Below, piece by piece: positions 23,736-31,296 of a DNA stretch of 32,821 bases. The translations under genes were made by a program, and so were the position numbers. Where the stretch lies: positions 1 to 32,821 of the forward strand of contig NZ_CP061320.1 of the NCBI RefSeq assembly GCF_018688495.1, in the 5' to 3' direction. Position 1 is the first letter of the stretch. Each line of letters opens with the position of its first letter. Below the pieces are notes generated by a model. It ran no database searches. It was not told the origin of the DNA and saw only the letters and a list, made by a program, of their open reading frames with translations. Source of the DNA: Polynucleobacter sp. Adler-ghost (GTDB taxonomy: Bacteria; Pseudomonadota; Gammaproteobacteria; Burkholderiales; Burkholderiaceae).

Positions 23736-23931
23736 TTATGCACAGAAATGTGCAAAATCATAAATACAGAGAGATTCGCAGGAATTATCAAACTTTACAT
23801 TTACAAACCATTGTAAGTCATTGATTTGTAATGAAAATTAATAAAATATTGATTTTCTATTCAAGATGGCATTCCTATAAAATAACTGAAGAGATACAAA
23901 ACAAGGAATGATATCCACAGACTTATCCACA
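23736..23931. promoter_or_regulatory. DnaA boxes in the AT-rich hemE-priA gap
   Basis: The 281-base gap between hemE and priA has two full consensus DnaA boxes on plus, TTATGCACA at 23736-23744 and TTATCCACA at 23923-23931. A near match, ATATCCACA, is at 23911-23919. Between them is a strongly AT-rich stretch (about 23786-23880). It is likely the priA regulatory region; DnaA control of priA or a DnaA-titrating site are both possible. No gene is seen in the gap. Confidence 0.55.
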
Positions 23932-23975
23932 GGGTGAAATAACAAATTTTAGAAAACAACCCTAAACCTATCGTA

Positions 23976-26087
23976 GTGCAGGTGGTAGTAGATAAGCCTT
24001 TAGTGCAGGGCTTTGACTACCTATGGGATATTGAAAAATTAGGCAGATTCCCCGAAATTGGTAATGTAGTTGAGGTCCCCTTTGCAAGGTCTAAAGAAGT
24101 TGGGCTGATAGTAAAGGTGAGTAATCACTCCGAATATGAGATTGAAAAACTCAAATACGTAGAACGACTTGCCCCACTCCCAGTATTCGACCCCGCTCTA
24201 TTGAGATTAATGAGCTTTACTAGTCAGTATTACATCCATGCCTTAGGGGAAACTGCTTTGCCAGTCATTCCGCAGATGTGGAAAAAGGCTGATGAATGGG
24301 AAAAGATACCTAAAAAACTGGAGTCAGCGGAAAAGAAAAGTAAAAAAAATTCTTCTCTTGCCACAGAGGGCTTGATCACGCTGGATCAATTAAATTCAGA
24401 ACAGAAGATCGCCCTTCGTCAATTATTGGCAGAGGGTCAAAAAGAAAAACAATTTAGAGCAATATTGCTGCAGGGTCAAACAGGAAGTGGGAAGACAGCC
24501 GTTTTTTTAAATTGGCTTGCAAGCGCCCTAAGAGAAGAGAGCGCCCAAGTACTTTTACTAGTGCCAGAGATTAACTTAACTCCGCAACTCGAGAGACGCG
24601 TGAGAGCATACTTCCCTGATAAAAAAATGGCGGTATTGCATAGTGGTATCAGCGAAAAGAAAAGAGGCGTTGCGTGGTATGAGGCAATGACTGGTAAAGC
24701 ACAAATTATTTTAGGCACAAGGCTAGCGGCATTGACGCCGATACCTAATTTGCGAGTCATAGTGGTAGATGAAGAGCACGACCCATCATATAAGCAACAA
24801 GACGGCACTCGATACTCGGCAAGAGATTTAGCAATCTGGCGAGCGCACGATCAAAAAATCCCCATCCTCTTAGCTTCCGCTACCCCATCACTAGAAACCT
24901 GGTTGGCAGCTCAATCGGGCCGCTATGAGAATATTCGGCTTGATCAGCGTGCCCAAGGCGCAAGCTTGCCTAGTGTGCACTTAATTAATGCACGTGAGCC
25001 ACAAAATCAATTTAGTCCGGGTGATGCAGGTGCGCCAAAGCAAAAAAGTCTGATTACAAAAACGCTTGCAAATGCCATAAGCAAATCACTTGCAGAAAAA
25101 AAACAAAGTTTGATTTTGATTAATAGACGTGGCTACGCTCCAGTACTCAGTTGCTCAGCATGTAATTGGTTATCAAAATGTACTCAATGCTCTACCTATA
25201 CAGTAATGCATAAGGCCGGCGCATTAAGTAATAGATCAGTTTTAAATTGTCACCATTGTGGGTTGGTAAAGCCTATTCCACAGTTTTGCCCTGATTGCGG
25301 AAATGCAGATCTTAAAACACTTGGGCATGGGACTCAAAAGTTGGAGGATGCTATTGAAGAAATGTGGCCACAAGCAAGAGTGCTGCGGGTCGACACGGAT
25401 TCAAGCAGAAAGAGCAAGGGAGCAGAAGCTCTCTTTGAAGAAATACATAGTGGCAATGTTGATATTGTCGTTGGTACTCAAATGATTGCCAAAGGACACG
25501 ACTATCAAAACATTGGATTGGTCGCCGTATTAGACGCAGACAGTCGGCTGTACTCAGCAGACTTTAGGGCGGCTGAAAGATTATTTGCGCAGCTAGTACA
25601 GGTGGCAGGGCGAGCAGGAAGGTCGGGTACAAAAGGTGAGGCTGGGGGTGATATTTATATCGAGACACAATACCCAGAGTCACCGGTATTTCAGTATTTG
25701 TTAAGACACGATGTCGATGGATTTTTAGCATTTACGGCTAAAGAACGAGAAGAGGCAAAATTACCACCCTACTCATATCAGGCGCTTATTCATGCTGAAG
25801 GAAAAAGTCTGGATCAGGCGATTTGGTTTTTAAATGAATTAAAGAGGCGTATAAAAATTAAGGGCCTGATTGGAAAAGAACTCAAGATATACGATCCAGT
25901 TCCTAAGCCAGTTATGCGGGTAGCGGGTGCAGAGCGCGCCCAATTATTAATTGAGTCAAGCAATCGCAAGGTGTTACAAGAAACGCTTGAAATAATAGAT
26001 CAAGAATTACGCCAAGATTCCACGGGAAGAATTAGTAAAGCATCACGTATTCGATGGTTGGTAGAGCGCGATCCGATTGCTATCTAA
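23976..26087 (+). CDS. priA: Primosomal replication restart helicase PriA
   Basis: 3'-to-5' DNA helicase that recognises abandoned forks and reloads the replisome. The protein is 703 residues. The N-terminal DNA-binding domain starts VVVDKPLVQGFDYLW. Walker A GQTGSGKT is at 167-174 and the helicase DEEH box at 265-268. The zinc-binding insert with eight cysteines spans about 393-441 (CSACNW, CTQC, CHHC, CPDC). Motif V/VI regions GTQMIAKGHDY and QVAGRAGRSG follow. The start is GTG 23976; an upstream in-frame stop at 23940 leaves no ATG, and no clear Shine-Dalgarno is visible. Its stop overlaps that of gcvH on the other strand by four bases. Confidence 0.95.
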   Translation: MQVVVDKPLVQGFDYLWDIEKLGRFPEIGNVVEVPFARSKEVGLIVKVSNHSEYEIEKLKYVERLAPLPVFDPALLRLMSFTSQYYIHALGETALPVIPQMWKKADEWEKIPKKLESAEKKSKKNSSLATEGLITLDQLNSEQKIALRQLLAEGQKEKQFRAILLQGQTGSGKTAVFLNWLASALREESAQVLLLVPEINLTPQLERRVRAYFPDKKMAVLHSGISEKKRGVAWYEAMTGKAQIILGTRLAALTPIPNLRVIVVDEEHDPSYKQQDGTRYSARDLAIWRAHDQKIPILLASATPSLETWLAAQSGRYENIRLDQRAQGASLPSVHLINAREPQNQFSPGDAGAPKQKSLITKTLANAISKSLAEKKQSLILINRRGYAPVLSCSACNWLSKCTQCSTYTVMHKAGALSNRSVLNCHHCGLVKPIPQFCPDCGNADLKTLGHGTQKLEDAIEEMWPQARVLRVDTDSSRKSKGAEALFEEIHSGNVDIVVGTQMIAKGHDYQNIGLVAVLDADSRLYSADFRAAERLFAQLVQVAGRAGRSGTKGEAGGDIYIETQYPESPVFQYLLRHDVDGFLAFTAKEREEAKLPPYSYQALIHAEGKSLDQAIWFLNELKRRIKIKGLIGKELKIYDPVPKPVMRVAGAERAQLLIESSNRKVLQETLEIIDQELRQDSTGRISKASRIRWLVERDPIAI

Positions 26088-26476
26088 GCGCCTACTTTAG
26101 ACTCGTATTGTGTGAGTGACATCAAGTTGTTTAGATTGGTGCTCAGCATCTCTGCTGATATTGGTTTAATTTTAAATAACCAAATTGCATACGGCCGAGT
26201 ATTTACAGCCTCAGGGCTGGAGTCTATTTCTTCATTGAGCGCAATAATCTCACCGCTAATGGGAGCATGAATATCGCTTGCTGCTTTAACTGACTCTATT
26301 GCAGCAACGGTTTCACCCTGCTCCACTTGTTGGCCAATTTTTGGCGCTTGGAAAAACATCACATCGCCTAAAGCTTCTTGTGCATGATTACTAATACCCA
26401 CCCATACTAGTCCATCATCTTCGATGCTAGCCCACTCATGTGTTTCTGCGAATTTAAATGTATCTTGAGTTTTCAT
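26084..26476 (-). CDS. gcvH: Glycine cleavage system H protein
   Basis: Lipoyl carrier that shuttles the aminomethyl group between the P, T and L proteins of glycine cleavage. The 130-residue protein has THEWA at 12-16, GDVMFFQAPKIG near 37-48, and the lipoylation site Lys64 in ESVKAASD; PISGEI follows. AGGA lies seven bases before its ATG. gcvT and gcvP are not adjacent in this window, which is unusual because the three often form one operon. It converges on priA with a four-base tail-to-tail overlap. Confidence 0.94.
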   Translation of the reverse strand: MKTQDTFKFAETHEWASIEDDGLVWVGISNHAQEALGDVMFFQAPKIGQQVEQGETVAAIESVKAASDIHAPISGEIIALNEEIDSSPEAVNTRPYAIWLFKIKPISAEMLSTNLNNLMSLTQYESKVGA

Positions 26477-26562
26477 TATGTATCCTGTGGGCGGTAATTA
26501 GCTTTATTGCCACACATAGGTGACCGAGCCATTTACACACTTTTTTATTTATCTCGACTAAA

Positions 26563-26620
26563 TTAGAAAATATTCTAACTACTCTATTCGATTAGGTGAG
26601 ACCATTTGCGAGCCCGCAAA
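26563..26620. repeat. Two small hairpins upstream of gcvH
   Basis: TTAGAA/TTCTAA with loop AATA (26563-26578) and TTTGCG/CGCAAA with loop AGCC (26605-26620) lie in the 26477-26717 gap. Neither has a flanking T-run. They may belong to the gcvH leader or to the 3' end of the upstream minus-strand genes. Nothing else in the gap is supportable except a short plus-strand frame at 26596-26721 that I do not trust. Confidence 0.35.
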
Positions 26621-26717
26621 TTGATGAGGAGTTTTGCTTAGATCAATTACCTGAACAAACTAGGCATTTTGGATTTGGTCATGCAAAAGCGTTTGTCTCA
26701 AGGCGCCAATTGGAGGC

Positions 26718-26903
26718 TTAGGTTTTTGCTGAGCCGGTACGGTGTGTGCGGTTGTATAAACAGCTTGCACAAATCCAGCGCTGCTTGCGATTGCTAGTCG
26801 GAATCCAAGTGCCACCTTCCAGACGCTTTTCGCGACTGCATGAGGAGCAAAACTTAAGGCTCTGTGAGGTTTCTTGGGTAGCAGCTGGAGTCGAGGTAGT
26901 CAT
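26718..26903 (-). CDS. Small zinc-ribbon-like protein of unknown function
   Basis: A 61-residue protein if begun at ATG 26903 (TTG 26909 is two codons upstream). Two CxxC knuckles, CSSC and CASC, lie 22 residues apart, the spacing of a zinc ribbon. Between them is a basic stretch with GGTWIPT and RKQRW. The N-terminus is Ser/Thr-rich and probably disordered. It lies 41 bases after the desaturase gene on the same strand and may be co-transcribed. No Shine-Dalgarno is evident. The regular cysteine pattern makes a chance frame unlikely, but I do not recognise the family. Binding to nucleic acid or protein is only a possibility. Confidence 0.6.
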   Translation of the reverse strand: MTTSTPAATQETSQSLKFCSSCSREKRLEGGTWIPTSNRKQRWICASCLYNRTHRTGSAKT

Positions 26904-26944
26904 GGGCAATCCGGGTAATCCAAATCTTGTACAGAGGCTCTATT

Positions 26945-28087
26945 TTACCCGTTTTGTCCCGCTGGGGCTGGGCTTAGGACGACTCTGACAGAATCAGCCG
27001 TTTTATTGCCATCAAAATCAAGCCAAGCCTTGTTTTCAAAGTCATAAAGCTTGCACTTGCGAGCGGTATCAAAATACCAGGCCCAAGAGAACTTTTGGAC
27101 AAAAATACGCTCAGGAAGGATGGTTTCCAGGGTATTTTGAGCCTCTTGGAGGCGATATAGCGGGACGCTCATATCCACGTGGTGGGCGGTATGCTCCATG
27201 ATATGGTGCATTAAAGAGCCCCAAATCCAATTAAAGGTCAAATGTACCGTGGTGGATACAAAAGGCTGGGCGCGCAACCACTCAGATTTCTTGTCATACC
27301 AAGAGACTGAAGTGTGGGTATGGTGTACGTAGACTACAAACCCAATCATTCCATTCCAGAAGAGGAAGGGAACGGCAAAACCAGTGATGAGGCCAAGCCA
27401 AACAGATTGGCCAGTGGCAAGGGCACCAGCAATAAGACAAGCAATCCAGATAATGGCAAAACCAGTTACCAATAAATTATCTTTTAAGAAAATTGGACGA
27501 TCGCCAGGTTTATTTTTGGCATTCGGGAAGTACTCACGTCTCCACCAGATCTCAATAAGATAGTAGAAAACAGGACCCCAACCGCTACGGTAGAGACGCT
27601 CTAAGGCCTTACGCCATGCAGGAAGGGCATCAAACTCTGCTTTTGATAATGGCGCCCAGACAAAGTCAAAGCCCTTGAGGTTGGTCTGACCATGGTGAAC
27701 TACATTGTGGCCCACATCCCATAAGCTATAAGGGGTTAGAGACGGCAGGAACGCAATGCGACCCAATACTTTATTCAGTTCACGGTGGGGTGTGTAGCTT
27801 TGATGGCAGGCATCATGACCCAAGATGAAGATGCGACCAGTAACAAAACCAGCAACTAGGCCCAAGATGATTTTGATCAGCACGCTTTCAAAAAAAATAG
27901 TGCCAGCGATACAAGCAAGCCATAAAACTGCGTCCAGAGCCAGCAAGGCAATTGCTTTTGCTGTTTCTCCTTGAGCCATAGGGATCAGCCAGCTGCGAAT
28001 AACTTTTCGGTGTGGCAATGGAAGATCTGGGGCCAAGGGATTGGCCATGGATGGTTCGGATAATGCAGAATTTAGATGATTTGACAT
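26945..28087 (-). CDS. Membrane fatty acid desaturase
   Basis: Integral-membrane diiron desaturase of the FA_desaturase family, 380 residues from ATG 28087 (a TTG four codons upstream is less likely). The three histidine boxes that hold the diiron centre are HDACHQSYTPH at 91-101, HNVVHH at 127-132 and HTAHH at 299-303, with extra histidines in HHTHT near 255. Hydrophobic segments occur at about 45-90 and 200-255. It probably introduces a double bond into acyl chains of membrane lipids; beta-carotene hydroxylase-like or alkane hydroxylase-like roles are less likely but share the fold. tRNA-Arg lies upstream, and the zinc-ribbon gene follows. Confidence 0.9.
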   Translation of the reverse strand: MSNHLNSALSEPSMANPLAPDLPLPHRKVIRSWLIPMAQGETAKAIALLALDAVLWLACIAGTIFFESVLIKIILGLVAGFVTGRIFILGHDACHQSYTPHRELNKVLGRIAFLPSLTPYSLWDVGHNVVHHGQTNLKGFDFVWAPLSKAEFDALPAWRKALERLYRSGWGPVFYYLIEIWWRREYFPNAKNKPGDRPIFLKDNLLVTGFAIIWIACLIAGALATGQSVWLGLITGFAVPFLFWNGMIGFVVYVHHTHTSVSWYDKKSEWLRAQPFVSTTVHLTFNWIWGSLMHHIMEHTAHHVDMSVPLYRLQEAQNTLETILPERIFVQKFSWAWYFDTARKCKLYDFENKAWLDFDGNKTADSVRVVLSPAPAGQNG

Positions 28088-28168
28088 GATAAGAATCAAT
28101 AAGTTAGGGAGAAATGATAGCCTTTTTCACGAATTTACGCATGATGTAGGTCAAAAACCCCTCTGTTT

Positions 28169-28244
28169 TGGTGCGCCCGGCAGGAATCGAACCTGCGACC
28201 CTTGGCTTCGGAGGCCAATACTCTATCCACTGAGCTACGGGCGC
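28169..28244 (-). tRNA. tRNA-Arg (anticodon CCG)
   Basis: A 76-base cloverleaf on the minus strand. The acceptor stem pairs GCGCCCG with CGGGCGC, the D arm contains AGCTCAGTGGATAGAG, and the anticodon loop CTCCGAA gives anticodon CCG for CGG codons. The T arm carries the canonical GGTTCGAATCC. The discriminator A and the CCA end are encoded. No intron or mismatch is seen. Confidence 0.97.
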
Positions 28245-28351
28245 CTGTAGGAAATTCGCTTACTCCAGTATTGTAAGTGCCTATATCCCATACAGTCTCG
28301 TTATAATTGGTTCAAATTCAACCTTACAACCCGTCTAACGATAAAAGTCCT

Positions 28352-28588
28352 ATGAGCGAAGCACACGGCAGTCTAATTAAGTCACCCAAACAATTGATCA
28401 TCATGGTCTTTGCTAGCTTTTTTGTACCACTCATCATTATTCTTTTATTGATGGTGTTCGTAAACAATGGCAAGCGAGCAGATTCGGAAGCATCTGCTGA
28501 GCAGCTCATTAAGCCTGTGGCGCAATTGAATTTTAAAGACGCCAGCCCAACCGCAGAACCCAAGGATGCGACTTCCGCTGCTAAATAA
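28352..28588 (+). CDS. Small membrane protein resembling a cytochrome c5 N-terminal anchor without heme domain
   Basis: A 78-residue protein from ATG 28352; an in-frame upstream start at 28307 overlaps the promoter-like region and is less likely. Residues 1-14 are SEAHGSLIKSPKQL, then one long hydrophobic helix (about 15-38) and a polar Ala/Lys/Asp-rich tail including IKPVAQLNFKDAS. This order resembles the membrane anchor of betaproteobacterial cytochrome c5-family proteins, where KTPKQL, a helix, IKPVA and then CxxCH follow. Here there is no CxxCH: the frame ends at 28588, followed by a terminator. It may be a degenerate or repurposed anchor. The resemblance is from memory. Confidence 0.65.
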   Translation: MSEAHGSLIKSPKQLIIMVFASFFVPLIIILLLMVFVNNGKRADSEASAEQLIKPVAQLNFKDASPTAEPKDATSAAK

Positions 28589-28603
28589 TTTTTTGGCGCC
28601 TAC

Positions 28604-28631
28604 AAAAAGCTGGCATCTAGCCAGCTTTTTT
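28604..28631. terminator. Bidirectional intrinsic terminator
   Basis: AAAAAGCTGGC and its complement GCCAGCTTTTT form an 11-bp stem around the loop ATCTA, with T-runs on both strands. It lies between the convergent small membrane protein gene and rsmI, and overlaps the rsmI stop codon. Confidence 0.9.
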
Positions 28632-29535
28632 ATTGCTTGCCATTTTGATCTTTGGCATCCAGGGCCACCTGGTAAGCCTCTTTTTTGCTGAGCCCAAGTA
28701 CTTGGGCAAGAACAGCGGCAATTTCTTTGCTACCTAGGTAAGGGCTTAAGGCATTGGCCCATAGCAAGAGCTCCGAATGTTCGGGAGCTTCGTCTGTATT
28801 GGCTTGGCGGCCAGCAACTAAGACAATGAACTCGCCCCTGAGACTTTCTGCTTTCTCAAGCCACTCCGGAATATTTACGGCAGTGAGTGTGACCAGCTGC
28901 TCAAATTTTTTGGTGAGTTCCCTGCCTATTAGCACCTGCCGCTCAGGCTCCAGTTCTTTGCTTAGAGTTGTCAGGGTGTCGCATATTTGATGGGGCGATT
29001 CAAAAAAGATGCTCGTTTTTAAATTGTTACGAATATCTTGAATGAGTGTGCCACGCTCTTTGGCTTTATTTGGCCAAAAGCCAAGAAACTGAAAGCGCCC
29101 TTCCGATGGCAGCATGACTGAGCCACTAGCAGAAATGGCGGACGATACTGCACTAGCTCCGGGAATGGGAATAATTCGAAAGCCTGCTTTCTGAACTGCG
29201 TTTACTAATCTTGCGCCTGGATCAGAAACACCCGGAGTGCCCGCATCCGAGATGTAGGCCCAGCGTTCATTTTGAGCTAGGCGCTCAATAATGGTTTGCG
29301 CGCCCGTCATTTCATTGTGCTCATGTAAGGCGACACATTTCTTATGAATGCCAAAGTGTTGTAGCAGGGGCGCGCTATGCCTGGTGTCTTCACAGGCAAT
29401 GCCATCCACTGAATTAAGCACATGCAATGCGCGCAAAGTGATATCCCCCATATTGCCAATCGGAGTAGCAACCATATATAAGGACCCGGCTGGCAGATCC
29501 TGCTGTTTTAAAAAGTCAAAGGAGCTTAATTCCAT
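28630..29535 (-). CDS. rsmI: 16S rRNA (cytidine(1402)-2'-O)-methyltransferase RsmI
   Basis: Tetrapyrrole-methylase-fold enzyme that 2'-O-methylates C1402 in the ribosomal P site. The 301 residues carry the hallmark ATPIGNMGDITLRAL at 23-37, CEDTRHSAPLL near 48-58, the SAM-binding loop SDAGTPGVSDPG at 96-107 and PGASAV near 125-130. Length is close to the family norm. It is divergent from the phosphoheptose isomerase gene, as in the yraL-diaA-yraP neighbourhood of enterobacteria. Its stop lies in a bidirectional terminator. Confidence 0.95.
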   Translation of the reverse strand: MELSSFDFLKQQDLPAGSLYMVATPIGNMGDITLRALHVLNSVDGIACEDTRHSAPLLQHFGIHKKCVALHEHNEMTGAQTIIERLAQNERWAYISDAGTPGVSDPGARLVNAVQKAGFRIIPIPGASAVSSAISASGSVMLPSEGRFQFLGFWPNKAKERGTLIQDIRNNLKTSIFFESPHQICDTLTTLSKELEPERQVLIGRELTKKFEQLVTLTAVNIPEWLEKAESLRGEFIVLVAGRQANTDEAPEHSELLLWANALSPYLGSKEIAAVLAQVLGLSKKEAYQVALDAKDQNGKQ

Positions 29536-29641
29536 GGGGCAATCTTTTGCTAATGAGATTTTAATAAGTAAGAGAATACGTCCCTTTTGAATTCAGGGGC
29601 AGTGCAGACATATTGCCTCTACTTTGGCGCATAATAATGCG

Positions 29642-30244
29642 ATGGATAAAGATACCCTCGAACGTTTGCGCGCTCGCGCATCCCAACATTTTTTAGATAG
29701 CATTGCTGTAAAGCAAGCGGCTGAAAAAATACTTCCTGAGCAGGTTGCTCGCGGCATAGTCGCCATGACAGACTGTTTGCGTGCTGGCGGAAAAATAATG
29801 GCTTGCGGTAATGGCGGATCTGCTGCCGATGCCCAGCATTTCGCTGCCGAGCTAATTGGTCGCTTTGAGAGAGAGCGACAAGAGTTGGCTGCGATTGCAT
29901 TGACGACCGATACTTCAATCTTGACTGCAGTAGGAAACGACTATAGCTATGACGAGATCTTTGTTAAGCAAGTGCGCGGCCTTGGAAAAAAAGGCGATAT
30001 CTTAATTGGTATTTCTACTTCAGGAAATTCAAAAAATATAGTGAAGGCAATCGAGGCTGCAAAAAAGATGGGTATAAAAATTATTGCCCTGACTGGTAAT
30101 GGCGGCGGAAAAATTGCAAGTCTATTGGATGCAGATGATATTCACCTCTGTGCACCCTCTACTCGTACCGCACGTATTCAAGAAACACATTTAGTTTTGC
30201 TCCACGCTCTGTGTGATGGCGTAGATCATTTATTGCTCGATTAA
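29642..30244 (+). CDS. gmhA: SIS-domain phosphoheptose isomerase (GmhA/DiaA family)
   Basis: Sugar-isomerase (SIS) domain protein, 200 residues from ATG 29642; a TTG at 29624 is six codons upstream. The phosphosugar-binding loop CGNGGSAADAQH is at 55-66 and GISTSGNS near 118-125. Two residues that align with the catalytic pair of E. coli GmhA (Glu65 and His180) are present as E70 and H188, whereas E. coli DiaA lacks both. This favours an enzyme converting sedoheptulose 7-phosphate to heptose 7-phosphate for lipopolysaccharide. The genomic setting (rsmI, BON lipoprotein) is that of diaA, so a DnaA-binding role remains possible. The alignment was made by eye. Confidence 0.85.
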   Translation: MDKDTLERLRARASQHFLDSIAVKQAAEKILPEQVARGIVAMTDCLRAGGKIMACGNGGSAADAQHFAAELIGRFERERQELAAIALTTDTSILTAVGNDYSYDEIFVKQVRGLGKKGDILIGISTSGNSKNIVKAIEAAKKMGIKIIALTGNGGGKIASLLDADDIHLCAPSTRTARIQETHLVLLHALCDGVDHLLLD

Positions 30245-30271
30245 TAGCATCACTAATCAGAAAGTTCGTAT

Positions 30272-30919
30272 ATGAGAAATACACTCACCATCAAATTACT
30301 TGCAGCGATTTTGATTTCCACATTCTTATCGGGTTGCGGAGTCCTAGCCGTGGGTGGTGTTGTTGCGGGTGCAAGTGTTTTAGCAGATCGCCGTTCGCCT
30401 GCTGTACAGGCAATCGATAAAGGTATTGAGTTGGAAGCCGGCAATGCTTTAGCCAAACGTTATGGTGATGATGCGCATATCAACGTGACATCATTCAATC
30501 AAAAGGTATTGTTGACTGGTGAGGTGAAAGATGCCGATATTAAGAATCAAGCTGCCGCCTTTGTAAAGGCAATGAAAAACGCCCGCTCTGTTTTTAATGA
30601 ATTGGCTATAGGACCAAACAGCACCTTTACAGCTCGTGCCAATGATTCTTACCTCGAATCAAAAATCAAAACCCAAATGATTTTCACGGACAAGCTCCCA
30701 TCGAATTCAATGGCGATTGTTGCTGAAGGTAGCAGTGTTTATTTGCTGGGCATTCTGACGCAAAATGAGGCAGCGATTGCCAAGAAAGTCACCAGCAATA
30801 TTGATGGTGTTAAAGATGTATACGTCTACTTCGATATTATTTCTGAGGCAGAAAAGACGCGCTTAGAAAAACAAGGCAAGGCAGATGAAGCGCAGCCAAA
30901 CTCCATGCCAAAACAGTAG
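30272..30919 (+). CDS. BON-domain outer-membrane lipoprotein (DolP/YraP-like)
   Basis: A 215-residue lipoprotein with a signal peptide and lipobox LSGC, where Cys22 would be lipidated. The exported part has two BON domains (about 50-115 and 125-195), each with the conserved G-x-V pattern: VLLTGEVKD and VYLLGILTQ. This is the layout of DolP (YraP), which binds anionic phospholipids and supports outer-membrane integrity and BamA in E. coli. A charged, Gln-rich C-terminus follows. It lies 27 bases after gmhA and 23 bases before a cytochrome c gene, so all three are probably one operon. Confidence 0.9.
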   Translation: MRNTLTIKLLAAILISTFLSGCGVLAVGGVVAGASVLADRRSPAVQAIDKGIELEAGNALAKRYGDDAHINVTSFNQKVLLTGEVKDADIKNQAAAFVKAMKNARSVFNELAIGPNSTFTARANDSYLESKIKTQMIFTDKLPSNSMAIVAEGSSVYLLGILTQNEAAIAKKVTSNIDGVKDVYVYFDIISEAEKTRLEKQGKADEAQPNSMPKQ

Positions 30920-30942
30920 GGTGCTTTGATGGAGGGTGAGCA

Positions 30943-31296
30943 ATGAATTTATCCATGCAACATCTGAAATCTTTTTTACTCACCACACTCTTCTTGCTAT
31001 GCTCGCTAAACGCGAAGGCATCTAGTGACGACACTAAAGCGGCTGTACTTGCAAAGCAAAATGCTTGCTTGGGATGTCATGCAGTTGATAAAAAAATTGT
31101 GGGCCCTAGCTTTCAATCCGTTGCAAAAAAATATGCAACCGATTCTGGCTCAACAGAATTTCTGAAAAATAAAATTCGCAAGGGCGGCTCCGGCTCTTGG
31201 GGTGTTGTACCGATGCCGGCAAATACGAAATTAAGCGATGCGGATGTATCTATATTGACAAGTTGGATTTTGCGCGGAGCTCCTAGCGCAAATTAA
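30943..31296 (+). CDS. Periplasmic c-type cytochrome, class I
   Basis: Small monoheme cytochrome c, 117 residues. A signal peptide covers about residues 1-26 (cleavage likely after AKA). The heme is attached through C42 and C45 with H46 as axial ligand (CLGCH). The distal ligand is probably Met91 in VVPMP, and the C-terminal helix ILTSWILRG follows. The overall pattern is that of cytochrome c551/c552 electron carriers. GGAGG at 30931-30935 lies seven bases before ATG 30943, a strong site. Its stop overlaps the convergent acetyltransferase stop by four bases. The redox partners are unknown. Confidence 0.92.
   Translation: MNLSMQHLKSFLLTTLFLLCSLNAKASSDDTKAAVLAKQNACLGCHAVDKKIVGPSFQSVAKKYATDSGSTEFLKNKIRKGGSGSWGVVPMPANTKLSDADVSILTSWILRGAPSAN

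Noticed and set aside
26477..26717. Glycine riboswitch upstream of gcvH
   Set aside because: Reading the minus strand I find none of the conserved glycine aptamer core segments and no expression-platform terminator.
26596..26721. Short plus-strand GTG frame of 41 codons
   Set aside because: No ribosome binding site, no recognisable family and no membrane or signal features; it could be a gene remnant but the support is too thin.
26746..26988. Plus-strand 80-residue frame opposite the zinc-ribbon gene
   Set aside because: It lies antisense to the small Cys-rich gene and the desaturase end, with no recognisable motifs.
29619..29918. Minus-strand 99-residue frame within gmhA
   Set aside because: Antisense to the conserved SIS-domain coding sequence; no family resemblance.
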